Below, one piece after another: positions 24,817 to 34,100 of a stretch of 64,000 bases of DNA. The notes below the pieces were generated by a model that did not search any database, was not told the DNA's origin, and saw only the letters and a program-made list of their open reading frames with translations. The DNA lies in contig NZ_BMFV01000001.1 in assembly GCF_014639255.1 (NCBI RefSeq), positions 186,001 to 250,000 of the forward strand, given 5' to 3'. The first letter of the stretch is position 1. Each line of letters starts with the position of its first letter. The DNA is from Pullulanibacillus pueri. Its GTDB lineage: Bacteria; Bacillota; Bacilli; Bacillales; Sporolactobacillaceae. The position numbers were made by a program, and so were the translations under genes.

Positions 24817-25605
24817 ATGTCGATTGACTTTTTTGATGAAAATAACCGAATGACTTATGCGAAAAGACCTGTTGATCACCACTGGTCAGAAATAATGAAA
24901 CAACTTGTGCCTATCCAAGGGAAAAGGGTTGCTGATATTGGCTGCGGTGGGGGGATATATTCAAAACAATTGGTAGCAATGGGGGCAGCCAGCGTTATAG
25001 CGATTGATTTTTCTGAGGAAATGCTAAAAGGAGCAGCTCAGAATGGTTTAGACACTGATAAAATAAAACTTCATCAAGGGAGGGCTCAAGAAACGGGCTT
25101 AGAAAATTCTATTGTGGATGTCATTCTTGAGCGTGCGCTAATTCATCATCTTAATTATTCGGAACTTTTTTCCTCGGCTAAGGAAGCTTATCGCTTATTA
25201 ACATCTGGTGGGGGACTCCTTATCCAAGATCGTACTCCTGAAGATTGCCTTATAAAAGGAAGTCCAGAACATATTAGAGGTTATATTTTTGAAAAATACC
25301 CAGAGCTAGCGCAAAAAGAAATCGCAAGACGACACGATTCAAGGACTGTGACACAAATATTGGAGCAATCTGGTTTTATCGATATAAAACAAAGGTCATT
25401 CTGGGAGGTACGTAACGTTTACCCGACGTTCAAAGAGTTGGAGGATAATCTCCTCCAAAGAGTGGGCCGTTCGATATTGTATGAATTAGAGGATCAGCAA
25501 TTAAAACACCTCGTGAGTTTCATAAAAGCAGAAATTCAAAAAGGGGATGAGCAACCTATTATTGAAAAAGATCGCTGGACTGTATGGGTGGCAAAAAAGG
25601 CTTAG
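24817..25605 (+). CDS. Class I SAM-dependent methyltransferase
   Basis: A 262-residue methyltransferase of the UbiE/Methyltransf_11 type. Motif I 'VADIGCGGGIYSKQL' binds S-adenosylmethionine, 'VIAIDFSEEML' supplies the acidic residue of motif II, and 'GGGLLIQDRTPED' is motif III. Start ATG at 24817 with AAGGAGGGG six bases upstream. No neighbour suggests a substrate. The terminator follows after about 140 bases. Confidence 0.88.
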   Translation: MSIDFFDENNRMTYAKRPVDHHWSEIMKQLVPIQGKRVADIGCGGGIYSKQLVAMGAASVIAIDFSEEMLKGAAQNGLDTDKIKLHQGRAQETGLENSIVDVILERALIHHLNYSELFSSAKEAYRLLTSGGGLLIQDRTPEDCLIKGSPEHIRGYIFEKYPELAQKEIARRHDSRTVTQILEQSGFIDIKQRSFWEVRNVYPTFKELEDNLLQRVGRSILYELEDQQLKHLVSFIKAEIQKGDEQPIIEKDRWTVWVAKKA

Positions 25606-25741
25606 CTCTTGAAGTCCTTGGCTCTAATTCAGTTGGAGTGGTGAGCGAACGCGCGTTTTCAGGACGAGTGATAAATGCTTGCAGGGTTATTCTTTGAATG
25701 ATATATTATTGGGATGATTGGTTGACTTGAATTTATGTTAG

Positions 25742-25775
25742 GGAGGATGCCTCTGATCAAGGCGTCCTCCTTTTT
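25742..25775 (+). terminator. Terminator
   Basis: GGAGGATGCC pairs with GGCGTCCTCC (one G-T pair) and is followed by TTTTT. It lies between the methyltransferase and helicase genes. Confidence 0.88.
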
Positions 25776-25827
25776 CCGAATAGGATTAACAAAAGAAAAG
25801 CAATGAAAATTCACAAGAACAGGAGAA

Positions 25828-27762
25828 ATGGATTGTATGACAAGCCAGTTGCCATTTACCATCTCAAAAACCGAAAACTTTTTTGAGCGTCTAGGGGATT
25901 ACATAGGGGATGTTTTTTATGATATCTTACCTGAAAAAGGTTATGAACTTCGTGACGAGCAAATATATATGGCTTATCAAATTGAGCAAGCTTTTAAGGA
26001 GAAATCCACCATCTTTGCAGAAGCGGGCGTTGGAACAGGAAAAACCTTTGTCTATCTTCTTTATGCGATTTGCTACGCGCGATACAAAGGAAAACCCGCT
26101 ATTATTTCCTGTGCCGATGAAACGCTGATTGAACAATTGGTAAAAGAAGACGGAGATATTGAAAAACTAGAAAGCGCATTGGGTTTATCTATAGATGTTC
26201 GATTAGCAAAGGCCAGAGAGCAGTACGTTTGCGTACGAAAGCTTGATGCTTTAGCGAATCAAACTGATGATCCCGATATCCTGCGCGTTCACGATGAGAT
26301 CCCCGAATTTGTCTTTGATCAAGGAATTTCTATGAATCGATTTGAAAAGTACGGGGATCGCAAAGAATATCCATGGGTGTCTAATGAAAAATGGGAGCAA
26401 ATTGGATGGGATCCCCTTCAACAATGTTCAACCTGTGAATGGCGAAATCGTAGTGGACAAACCCTAAATAGACAATATTATCGTCATGCCACGGATCTCA
26501 TTATTTGTTCCCATGATTTTTACATGGAGCATGTTTGGACCAAGGAATCAAGAAAGCGGGAGGGGCAAATGCCTTTATTACCAGAGGCGAGCTGTGTTGT
26601 TTTTGATGAGGGTCATTTATTAGAATTTGCTGCTCAAAAGGCCATGACCTATCGTTTTCATTCAGAAACATTAACAAACATTTTAACAGGCTATATGAAC
26701 CAAGAGGTGAGAGAAGAGACGCTCTACTTAATTGAGGATATTATTACGCTCAATGAGGAATGGTTCAAGGGTCTGGAGGATGCCGCAGAGGCAATTGAGG
26801 GTTCCATTCGTAAACATGTTGAGTTTTCAAAGGCTTTGCTTAATACAGCAGAGAAGATTCATAAAAAGGTCCAATTATTATTGGATCAATTAGTATTTGA
26901 TGCTGAACTTTTTACTATCGATGACTATCACGTCAAGATTATCGAGGAATATTTGGAGTTTTTTTCATATGGTCTTTCGATCATCCTTACAGAAGATGAA
27001 GGTATTTTCTGGCTTGAGGAAACGGAGAATGATACTGTTTTAGTCATTATGCCGAGATTAGTGGAAGATATTTTGAAAAAAGAGGTCTTTTCTCAGGACA
27101 TTCCTTTTATCTTTTCATCAGCTACATTATCACAGGCCGGCGACTTTTCCTATATTGCCAAATCCCTTGGTATCGAACAGTACAAGGCGTTTTCTGTCAA
27201 TTCTCCGTTTGATTATGAAAAGCAAATGAGCATTGTAGGTCATACGCAAAAATCGGAACAGGAGAAATGGATGGATATTGGTGAATCACTGCAAAAAAAT
27301 AATGGCAGTACCCTTGTTCTCTTTTCTACAAAGGAGGAAATGGACAGGTTTAGGCAGTGGTCGCTTCAACATTCATGGGATTTCTCACTGTTATTTGAAG
27401 GCGATAAGGAAATCAGTCAATTGATTAAAACTTTCCAACGTCATCAGTCTGATGTTCTCTGCTCCTATCATTTGTGGGAAGGGCTCGATATTCCAGGACC
27501 ATCCTTAACACAGGTTATCATTGCATCATTACCTTTTCCACCTAAGGATCCTGTCTTCGAAGCCAAACGTAAGCATGTTAAGAACCCAATTGAAGAAATT
27601 GATGCTCCTTATATGTTTTTACGTGTACGTCAAGGGATTGGCCGACTCATAAGAAGTCATGGAGATGAAGGTATCATTCATATTTGGATGACGGAAGAGG
27701 AGAAGCATACGTATAGTCATGAACTCAAGAAAGTATTGCCCGTTGCTCTAAACGAAGAGTGA
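25828..27762 (+). CDS. DinG/XPD-family ATP-dependent helicase (YpvA-like)
   Basis: A 644-residue superfamily-2 helicase. Walker A 'EAGVGTGKTFVYLLYA' lies at about residue 65, and the DEAH box appears as D259-E-G-H. Motif III-like 'FSSATLSQ' and motif VI 'RVRQGIGRLIRSHGDEG' are intact. Cysteines at 135 (YVCVRKL), 200 and 203 (CSTC) match three ligands of the XPD/DinG iron-sulfur cluster. The next Cys (227) lies in the 'ICSHDF' motif rather than in the usual fourth position, so an intact cluster is uncertain. The likely role is DNA repair or replication-fork processing. AGGAG is close to the first ATG; the ATG at 25837 is a possible alternative start. Confidence 0.88.
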   Translation: MDCMTSQLPFTISKTENFFERLGDYIGDVFYDILPEKGYELRDEQIYMAYQIEQAFKEKSTIFAEAGVGTGKTFVYLLYAICYARYKGKPAIISCADETLIEQLVKEDGDIEKLESALGLSIDVRLAKAREQYVCVRKLDALANQTDDPDILRVHDEIPEFVFDQGISMNRFEKYGDRKEYPWVSNEKWEQIGWDPLQQCSTCEWRNRSGQTLNRQYYRHATDLIICSHDFYMEHVWTKESRKREGQMPLLPEASCVVFDEGHLLEFAAQKAMTYRFHSETLTNILTGYMNQEVREETLYLIEDIITLNEEWFKGLEDAAEAIEGSIRKHVEFSKALLNTAEKIHKKVQLLLDQLVFDAELFTIDDYHVKIIEEYLEFFSYGLSIILTEDEGIFWLEETENDTVLVIMPRLVEDILKKEVFSQDIPFIFSSATLSQAGDFSYIAKSLGIEQYKAFSVNSPFDYEKQMSIVGHTQKSEQEKWMDIGESLQKNNGSTLVLFSTKEEMDRFRQWSLQHSWDFSLLFEGDKEISQLIKTFQRHQSDVLCSYHLWEGLDIPGPSLTQVIIASLPFPPKDPVFEAKRKHVKNPIEEIDAPYMFLRVRQGIGRLIRSHGDEGIIHIWMTEEEKHTYSHELKKVLPVALNEE

Positions 27763-27805
27763 TTCAAGATATGAATTTTGAAATAGACTCAGAAAGCTAT
27801 AGCTC

Positions 27806-27840
27806 AACCCTTTCAGGAATGATTTCTGGAAGGGTTTTTT
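27806..27840 (+). terminator. Terminator of the helicase gene
   Basis: AACCCTT and AAGGGTT arms flank an 18-20 base loop and are followed by TTTTTT. Confidence 0.82.
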
Positions 27841-27882
27841 ACATCGTCAGAATTTATGACGCGTGGAAAATCTTATGAGAAC

Positions 27883-27995
27883 AACTTTGGCTTACCACAT
27901 TAAGGCCAGGTGATAAGCCAAGTTTTCTAAAAGAATAAGAAAGTATAAGCGATCTCTGATTAGGACTTGGCGGAATCCAATTTTTTCTTAATGCC
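27883..27995 (+). repeat. Dispersed repeat family 2, full copy (hairpin plus tail)
   Basis: The hairpin module (27883-27924) reads AACTTTGGCTTA, a loop with 'ATTAAGGC', then TAAGCCAAGTT. The tail (27932-27980) matches the copy near 17.53 kb. The hairpin is found again, inverted, at 34484-34523. Confidence 0.85.
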
Positions 27996-28138
27996 CTTAA
28001 CTTGTCCATGAAAAATTTCTGCGAAAAGCATGAAAACTAGTGGTGATTCGACAAAAACACCCCGTTCAGAAATCATGATATGTATGGGAAAATATAAACA
28101 GATAAAGTGAAACTTCATTCAGTTTGAGGCGTGTGTCG

Positions 28139-28238
28139 ATTGTAAGTTGACCTTTGCCGGGGAGTTGATCCCCACTACTACCCCATCGTAGGTTTGAGTG
28201 GGGGATCTTACCGCACGGTTTATGCGGGATAACATAGA
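28139..28238 (+). ncRNA. Strongly structured leader upstream of the HPr-like gene, class unknown
   Basis: Three nested or consecutive stems are visible: GATCCCC-ACT pairing with AGTGGGGGATC (about 28168-28208), an inner CTAC/GTAG stem, and CCGCA-N7-TGCGG just before the AAGGAG of the next gene. There is no T-run. It could be a cis-regulatory RNA, or a scar of an IS605-type element end; I recognise no named riboswitch. Confidence 0.45.
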
Positions 28239-28258
28239 AAAAGGAGTTTAAAACTAAC

Positions 28259-28537
28259 ATGAAAAACATCGTATCTTTTAATTTCCCTATTCGTGATTTT
28301 ACACTTGAAAAGCTCATCGACTTTTATTTTATATGCAGTAGCTCTGATCAAAATGTCTATTTATATAAGGACGGTAAAACCTGTCGGATTAGAAGGATGA
28401 CGGAATTGATTGCTTTTACTTTAACCTCTGAGGAAGATTGTGTCCTTATTGTGGTAGAAGGTGAACAGGCCAAGCGAACGATGAAGCACTTAATCCAAAG
28501 TTTATACGTTAATCGTCGGGGGATCCAAGTAATTTAA
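28259..28537 (+). CDS. HPr-like domain protein lacking the phosphorylation sites
   Basis: A 92-residue protein whose residues 22-85 align with the second half of HPr/Crh. 'SSDQNVYLYKDGKTCRIRRMTELIAFTL' corresponds to the 'NGKTVNLKSIMGVMSL' region, and 'EEDCVLIVVEGEQAKRTMKHLIQSLY' to the last strand and helix. The position of regulatory Ser46 is an arginine, and no His15-type 'GIHARPA' motif is present, so neither known phosphotransfer site remains. This suggests a structural or regulatory relative rather than a PTS carrier. AAGGAG lies 12 bases before ATG, and a structured leader precedes it. The homology is inferred by eye. Confidence 0.62.
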   Translation: MKNIVSFNFPIRDFTLEKLIDFYFICSSSDQNVYLYKDGKTCRIRRMTELIAFTLTSEEDCVLIVVEGEQAKRTMKHLIQSLYVNRRGIQVI

Positions 28538-28646
28538 GCTGTTGGGCTTTTATCCTACATAAAGTCTTAAACGAGTCTCTCCTTTGAAACTATATGCGTG
28601 AGAAATACAATCTATTATTAAAGGATAAGCCCTTTTATAAAAATAA

Positions 28647-28688
28647 TAAAAAATGTGGAGAAGCCAGAAGTTGCTCTCCACATTTTTT
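28647..28688. terminator. Bidirectional terminator
   Basis: ATGTGGAGA (28653-28661) pairs with TCTCCACAT (28675-28683), flanked by A6 and T6. It can end both the HPr-like gene and the convergent tetR gene. Confidence 0.9.
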
Positions 28689-28728
28689 AAGATCATGGTG
28701 TTGATTTACTCGGAAAATGTCACGTTCA

Positions 28729-28754
28729 CGGGCAATCTTTTGCCCGCTTTTTTT
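28729..28754 (+). terminator. Second terminator-like hairpin
   Basis: CGGGCA-ATCTTT-TGCCCG is followed by C and T8, next to the stop of the tetR gene. Confidence 0.7.
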
Positions 28755-28761
28755 ATTTTCC

Positions 28762-29385
28762 TTATACATCTTTAGCGTTAACACCTAACGCGGTCTGAAG
28801 ATATAATTTTAATCCTTCCAATTGTCCATTAATTACAGAGGTATCGTCATCTATAGAGGCATGAAGCATAAGTCCATCTGTAATATTAAACATAAAGAAT
28901 GTAATCGTTTTTAGAGGCTGCAGTGGCGAAAATTCTCCTCGGTCCACCCCTTTTTGTAAGAAGTCAGTGAACGCCGTTATCGATTCTTGTGATTTATTCA
29001 ACATGAATCTTCGATGGCGTTCATTTCTCCATGAGGTGACGCTATACTCATAAGCAACCATTCCAAATCGCACATCATATTGGCTTGTATTATCAATATA
29101 GTAATGATGAAGATAGGTCAGAAGAGCTTCCCACACTGTACCATTTTGATCAAGAAGATGCTCGAGCTGATGCGGCAATTGTTTAAGATGGCGGTCATGA
29201 ATCGCCTCAAACATGTTTTCAGTATTGGAAAAATATTGATAAACACCGCCTCGGCTCATTTGTGTTTCTTCAACGACATCCTTCATTGTTGTCGGCTCAA
29301 ATCCTTTTCTTTTAAACACTCTTTCTGCAGCATCCAGAATTTCATCCTTGCGCTTTTGAATGTGTTCCTGAGTCACTTTCGGCAA
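28762..29385 (-). CDS. TetR/AcrR-family repressor
   Basis: A 207-residue regulator. The DNA-binding domain at about 10-60 reads 'RKDEILDAAERVFKRKGFEPTTMKDVVEETQMSRGGVYQYFSN', the classical TetR helix-turn-helix. The ligand domain is all-helical and divergent. The likely start is TTG at 29383-29385, six bases after GGTGGAG; an earlier in-frame ATG at 29418 is possible. The start lies inside the end of the upstream MFS gene, so the two are co-transcribed and coupled. Two TGACA-N4-TGTCA sites in the shared promoter are its probable operators. Confidence 0.9.
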   Translation of the reverse strand: MPKVTQEHIQKRKDEILDAAERVFKRKGFEPTTMKDVVEETQMSRGGVYQYFSNTENMFEAIHDRHLKQLPHQLEHLLDQNGTVWEALLTYLHHYYIDNTSQYDVRFGMVAYEYSVTSWRNERHRRFMLNKSQESITAFTDFLQKGVDRGEFSPLQPLKTITFFMFNITDGLMLHASIDDDTSVINGQLEGLKLYLQTALGVNAKDV

Positions 29386-30616
29386 TCTGATCTCCACCTT
29401 CAAATCTGCTACGACCAATATAAACGATTATCCCAACAAGAACAAGCAAAGACCCTGCGAGTATAAAAGTGAAGATGGCGCCGAATAATTCAGAAATGAC
29501 ACCACCACTGACCATCCCGATGACTGCTGCTAGTGTGGTAATGCTACCAATCGTTCCAAAAACACGACCCGTAAAATGATTCGGTGTTGTTTTTTGAGCC
29601 AACACATTAAATTGAATAAAGCCAATAGCACAGAAAAAGCCAACAATTATTCCGAGCAATGGATAGCTGATCATAACGATAATGACTGGAAGATGAATGA
29701 AAGAAGCACAGAGAATATAACCAATGCCTACGACACCAGAGGCAAGAGCCAGTGGTAATAAGGGTGAATGAAAGACCTTTTTGTTAAGATAAATGGCTGC
29801 TAACGCCATGCCTAAGCCACTTCCAGCCATTAACCAACCGAGTAGCATGATCGGTTGATTGGGGATTTCTCGCATTAAAATAGCGAACTGTGAATCACAG
29901 ATTTGTAGAACAAGAATCATCGCACTCAGAATGACGAGTCCTGTTATTATCTTCGGTTGTTTCTTTATAAAGGAAAACCCTTCATTAAATTGAGCCCAAA
30001 ATCCAGGCTTTCTCTCTGACTCTTTTTCTACATTATCGCTTGTTTCTATCCGCATTTTCCCTGGGATAAAGAATAAGAGCACCGCAGAAAGGATAAAAGA
30101 CAAGCTATCAATATAAAAGGACCATTCAATCCCGATTGTTGACACAAAGATACCACTAATCGTAGGGCCAAGGACTTTGGCGCCATTATTAATGAGTTCA
30201 CTCGTAGCTACTGCTGGTTGAATGAGGTCGTCGCCGACAAGCTCTCTAAGCTTTCCTTCTTTTGCAGGTTCAAATAAAGAGGAAAAAATAGTGGATAAAC
30301 AGAGAAGAATGTAGACGTGCCAAAGTTACGTTGAAAAGACAATGCCAATCATGACAAGTGCTCTTAAAACATCAGTCGCAATCATAAGAATCTTCCTATT
30401 GAAGCGATCGGCAATGACACCGGAAAAGGATCCAAAGAAAATATTGGGAACAGCCAAACAAAGCATCGCAATGGATAAGGCGAGTGGGGAAGCCTCCCAC
30501 TTGATCGCTAAGAGGGCCATTAATGCCAGAATGGTCAGCCAATCCCCTAAATTTGAAATCGTTTGCGCAGAAATTAGGGTGACATAACCTTTATTTTTTA
30601 AGAGTTGACGATTCAC
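29342..30616 (-). pseudogene. MFS efflux transporter interrupted by one in-frame stop
   Basis: Read on the minus strand from GTG 30616 (AAGGAGG eight bases upstream), the frame encodes a 424-codon MFS transporter of the multidrug type. It is broken only by TAA at 30326-30328 (codon 97). The sequence on both sides is in the same frame: 'RALVMIGIVFST', stop, 'LWHVYILLCLSTIFSSLFEP', then 'ATSELINNGAKVLGPTISG'. These are conserved positions of the family. The stop may derive from a Gln codon (CAA to TAA), judging from 'STQLWHVY'-like patterns in relatives, which is from memory. Restart at the GTG near 30145 would give only the last helices. The second half is not degraded, so the event is recent or a sequencing error. 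Confidence 0.88.
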
Positions 30617-30637
30617 TTAATCTGCCTCCTTATTCAC

Positions 30638-30689
30638 AAAATGACAAACGTGTCATTTTTATTATAGTGACACTTCTGTCATTTTTCAA
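30638..30689 (-). promoter_or_regulatory. Promoter with two TetR operators for the MFS-tetR operon
   Basis: On the minus strand -35 TTGAAA (30684-30689) and -10 TATAAT (30661-30666) are 17 bases apart. One operator TGACA-CTTC-TGTCA (30668-30681) fills the spacer. A second with 9-base arms (AAAATGACA-AACG-TGTCATTTT) spans 30638-30659, just downstream of the -10. The remainder of the gap up to 31146 shows nothing further. Confidence 0.9.
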
Positions 30690-31146
30690 GTTTTTTTAAA
30701 AATTTTATTATTAAGCATACTCGTCCTTGATTAGAAAACCTTCACAGTGACCATGCTCCTTTAGTTTATTAAAAAATCTAACCATTGGATTCCACCGATC
30801 GCTCGGATCTCTGTCCGTCTATAGACTGATTGTAGCCAAAGCTCGAGTGTATTTTATGGCTGAAAGAGGTGACGGAGTCTATCAACCGCATAACATTTTG
30901 TCGAATGATAGCCAGTATACTAATAAAACACCGGGATTCAACAAAGAAGCCTGTCGATTATTTGTCGAAATTTAAGAACATTTGATGAATTGAAAAAATA
31001 TAAAGGAATCATTGATGAATTGTTGAATTTTATATAAAGAGATTTAGGCAATCACTTTTTATATATCAGGTGCTAAATCTATTAAACTTGTAATTTCAGG
31101 GGAGGGATGGCAAGTTTAACGTTTTATAAATAAGGGAGGGGTAGTA

Positions 31147-34100
31147 TTGGTCGATTGGAAAAAAGTTATAGGTACTTCTGTGTTATCTGCTGGTCTTATT
31201 TTTAGTGCTTTTGCCCCCTTAGCTTCTGCAGAATCACCAACAGGAGCTGAGGCTAAAGTATCAACCGCTGGAAAGGGGTCAAATTTATTACCAGCCATAG
31301 AAGAGCATACGGGAAGTCCTTTTGATTTAGGACTAGTGAATGAGGAAAAGGTTAAGAAATTGTTGATAAGAGAAGGTATTGTTGATAAAAATGCCTCTAA
31401 TCAGAAGCAAGATCAACAAATGAGAAATTATCTTAATGAGCGTCAAAAGAAGACGCTTGGAAATGCTAAAAAACAAAAGACTTTGAAGAAGACGATTGAT
31501 CCGATGAAAAAGTCGACGAAGTTTGCAAAGGATACTCAAAATAAAGTAGTGAAGAGTACTCAAAAGAAAGCAGAAACTGTCGACCCGATAAAACAGGAAA
31601 ATTGGAATGGACAGACAAGAAAAGATAAGGTCTTGGTACTGCTTATGGAGTTTCCAGATAACGCCCATAATAAGATTACAGACAAAGATGATCCGATCTT
31701 AAAGTATGATGATTTCAATAAACAACACTATCAAAATATGATTTTTGGAAAAAATGGCTATACAGGCCCTGATGGCCAGGATTTTATCTCTGTTAAAAAG
31801 TTTTACGATCAACAATCTGGTAACAGCTACACAATTGATGGTAACGTCGCCGGTTGGTATATGGCGGATCATCCTGCGGCTTACTATGGGGGGAATGATC
31901 CAGCGACAGGAAGTGATGGTAACCCTCGAGAATTGATTTACGAGGCACTGACCAAAGCGGCTGCAGATAAATCGATCAGCTTGAGTGATTATGATCAAGA
32001 GGATCCCGATGATTGGGACGGTGATGATAATACACGTGAGCCTGATGGTATTATCGATCATTTAATGGTTATTCATTCTGGCGTCGGTGAAGAAGCCGGT
32101 GGTGGTAGACTTGGTGCTGACGCGATTTGGTCTCACAGCTGGGATTTAGGGGGTTATGTGCCGATTCCGGGAACTCATTCTGACACAACGAAAGAACGAT
32201 TCCCTGGCCAAGGAGTCGATCAGCTTTTAGGGTATAAATATACAGTTGAGCCAGAAGATGGTGCAGCAGGTGTTTTTGCTCATGAATATGGTCATAATCT
32301 AGGGCTGCCTGATGATTATGATACCAATTATACCCACGATAGTGTGGGGGCACCAACAGCTTACTGGACCATTATGGCTTCTGGAAGCTGGGGCGGTAAA
32401 ATACCAGGTACTGAGCCTACGGGATTCGGAGCCAAGGATAAAGAATTCCTGCAAAGTACAATGCCAAAGTCTAATTGGTTTCATGATACAGAATACGATC
32501 TAGAAGCCCTTCAAAAGGGAACGCAAGTCATTGATCTAGATGAAGCCAGTGTCAAAGGGACAAATGCAGATGGCATTAGAATTAATCTCCCTGATAAACA
32601 GACAAAGATTAACCAACCGACAAGTGGAACCTATGAATACTTTAGTGGCAGCCAAAATAATGTTGACAATAGGATGACGACGTCAGAAACAATTGATCTC
32701 TCCTCGGCTAATAGCGCAGAGCTTCAGTTTAAGACGTGGTATAGTATCGAACAAGACTTTGACTATGCGTATGTCGGGGTTTCAGAAGATAATGGTAAAA
32801 ATTGGACGAACATTGCAGGAAATATTACCACAACCGCTGATCCTAACGTAGCCAACTTGGGAAATGGGATAACCGGTGAATCTAATGGCTGGAAAGACGC
32901 CACCTTTGATCTCTCAGCATATAGTGGCAAAAAAATAATGTTAAGATTTGAATATGTTGGTGATCCGTATGTTGCCCAAGCAGGCTTTTATGTGGATGAT
33001 ATTGCCATTAAGGCAGATGGAAAGGCAATCTTTAACGACGATGCGGAATCCAGTGATCCGCCATTTGTATTCGAAGGATTTTCACAGGATAAAGGCATTA
33101 AGTACACCGAACAATATTATCTTGTAGAATGGCGTAATTATGCAGGGGCCGACACAGCCTTAGAGCACCTCAATTTTGGCGATCAACTGATGAACTATGA
33201 TCCGGGTATGGTTGTTTGGTATGTGGATAATAACTTTGATGACAACTGGGTCGGAGACCATCCAGGTGATGGCTTCTTAGGTGTTGTGGATGCCCATCAA
33301 AAAGCGATGCAATGGAAGGATACGAATATCCATGATGGGGTTGATAACTATGGACCGGCATCGACTCAGTATCAAGTGGCAGATGCAGCCTTCTCATTGA
33401 ATAAAACGGCGAAGAAAGTTTTAGATTTAAGAGAGGACTACGGAAGAATATTAAAATTTGCACCACAAACAGCGGTGGCAACTTTTGATGATTCTCGTGA
33501 TTATAGTGATCCAGGACAAATTTATGCCGGAAGAAATATCCCCAGCTATGGTTTGAAAATCCATGTCCTGGGTCAAGCAGATGATCTGTCAGTAGGACGC
33601 CTTGCTCTTCATGTGGGTGATGTGGATGCCTTAACAGTCGAGCCATTAAAAACAACCGTGTATTCTAGCCAACAAGGGCATAACCAAATTGATCTCATGG
33701 GCTCAGTCCATGATGATGGTCATGGGGAAAGTGTGTCATTAACTTATGCATTAGTCAATGCTGATGGTAAAACGGTGCTTTCCGAAACTGAAAATATGGT
33801 GGGATTATATCAGACTTTTGAGCATGTCTTGACTATTCCGAAGGATCTAAAGTCTGATAAATACACGATAAAAGTCACGTCAACAGATGCAAAGGATCAC
33901 ACAACCTCATCTAAGCCATTGACGATTACCGTTGATAATACCGCACCAGTGATCACCTTGAAAGGAGATAACCCATTAGAATGGGAAAAAGGCAAAGCTT
34001 TCAAGGATCCAGGGTTTAAAGCATCGGATAATGTTGATGGAAACTTACAGAAGGACGTAAAGGTTTCAGGGCAGGTTGATGTTGAAAAAACAGGGGAATA

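Noticed and set aside
28066..28317. Minus-strand 83-codon frame across the structured leader
   Set aside because: It runs through strong inverted repeats and into the HPr-like gene; no ribosome-binding site and no recognisable protein.
33170..33655. Long minus-strand open frames within the inhA-like gene
   Set aside because: His/Leu/Ser-rich shadow translations of a well-supported gene on the other strand, without start signals.
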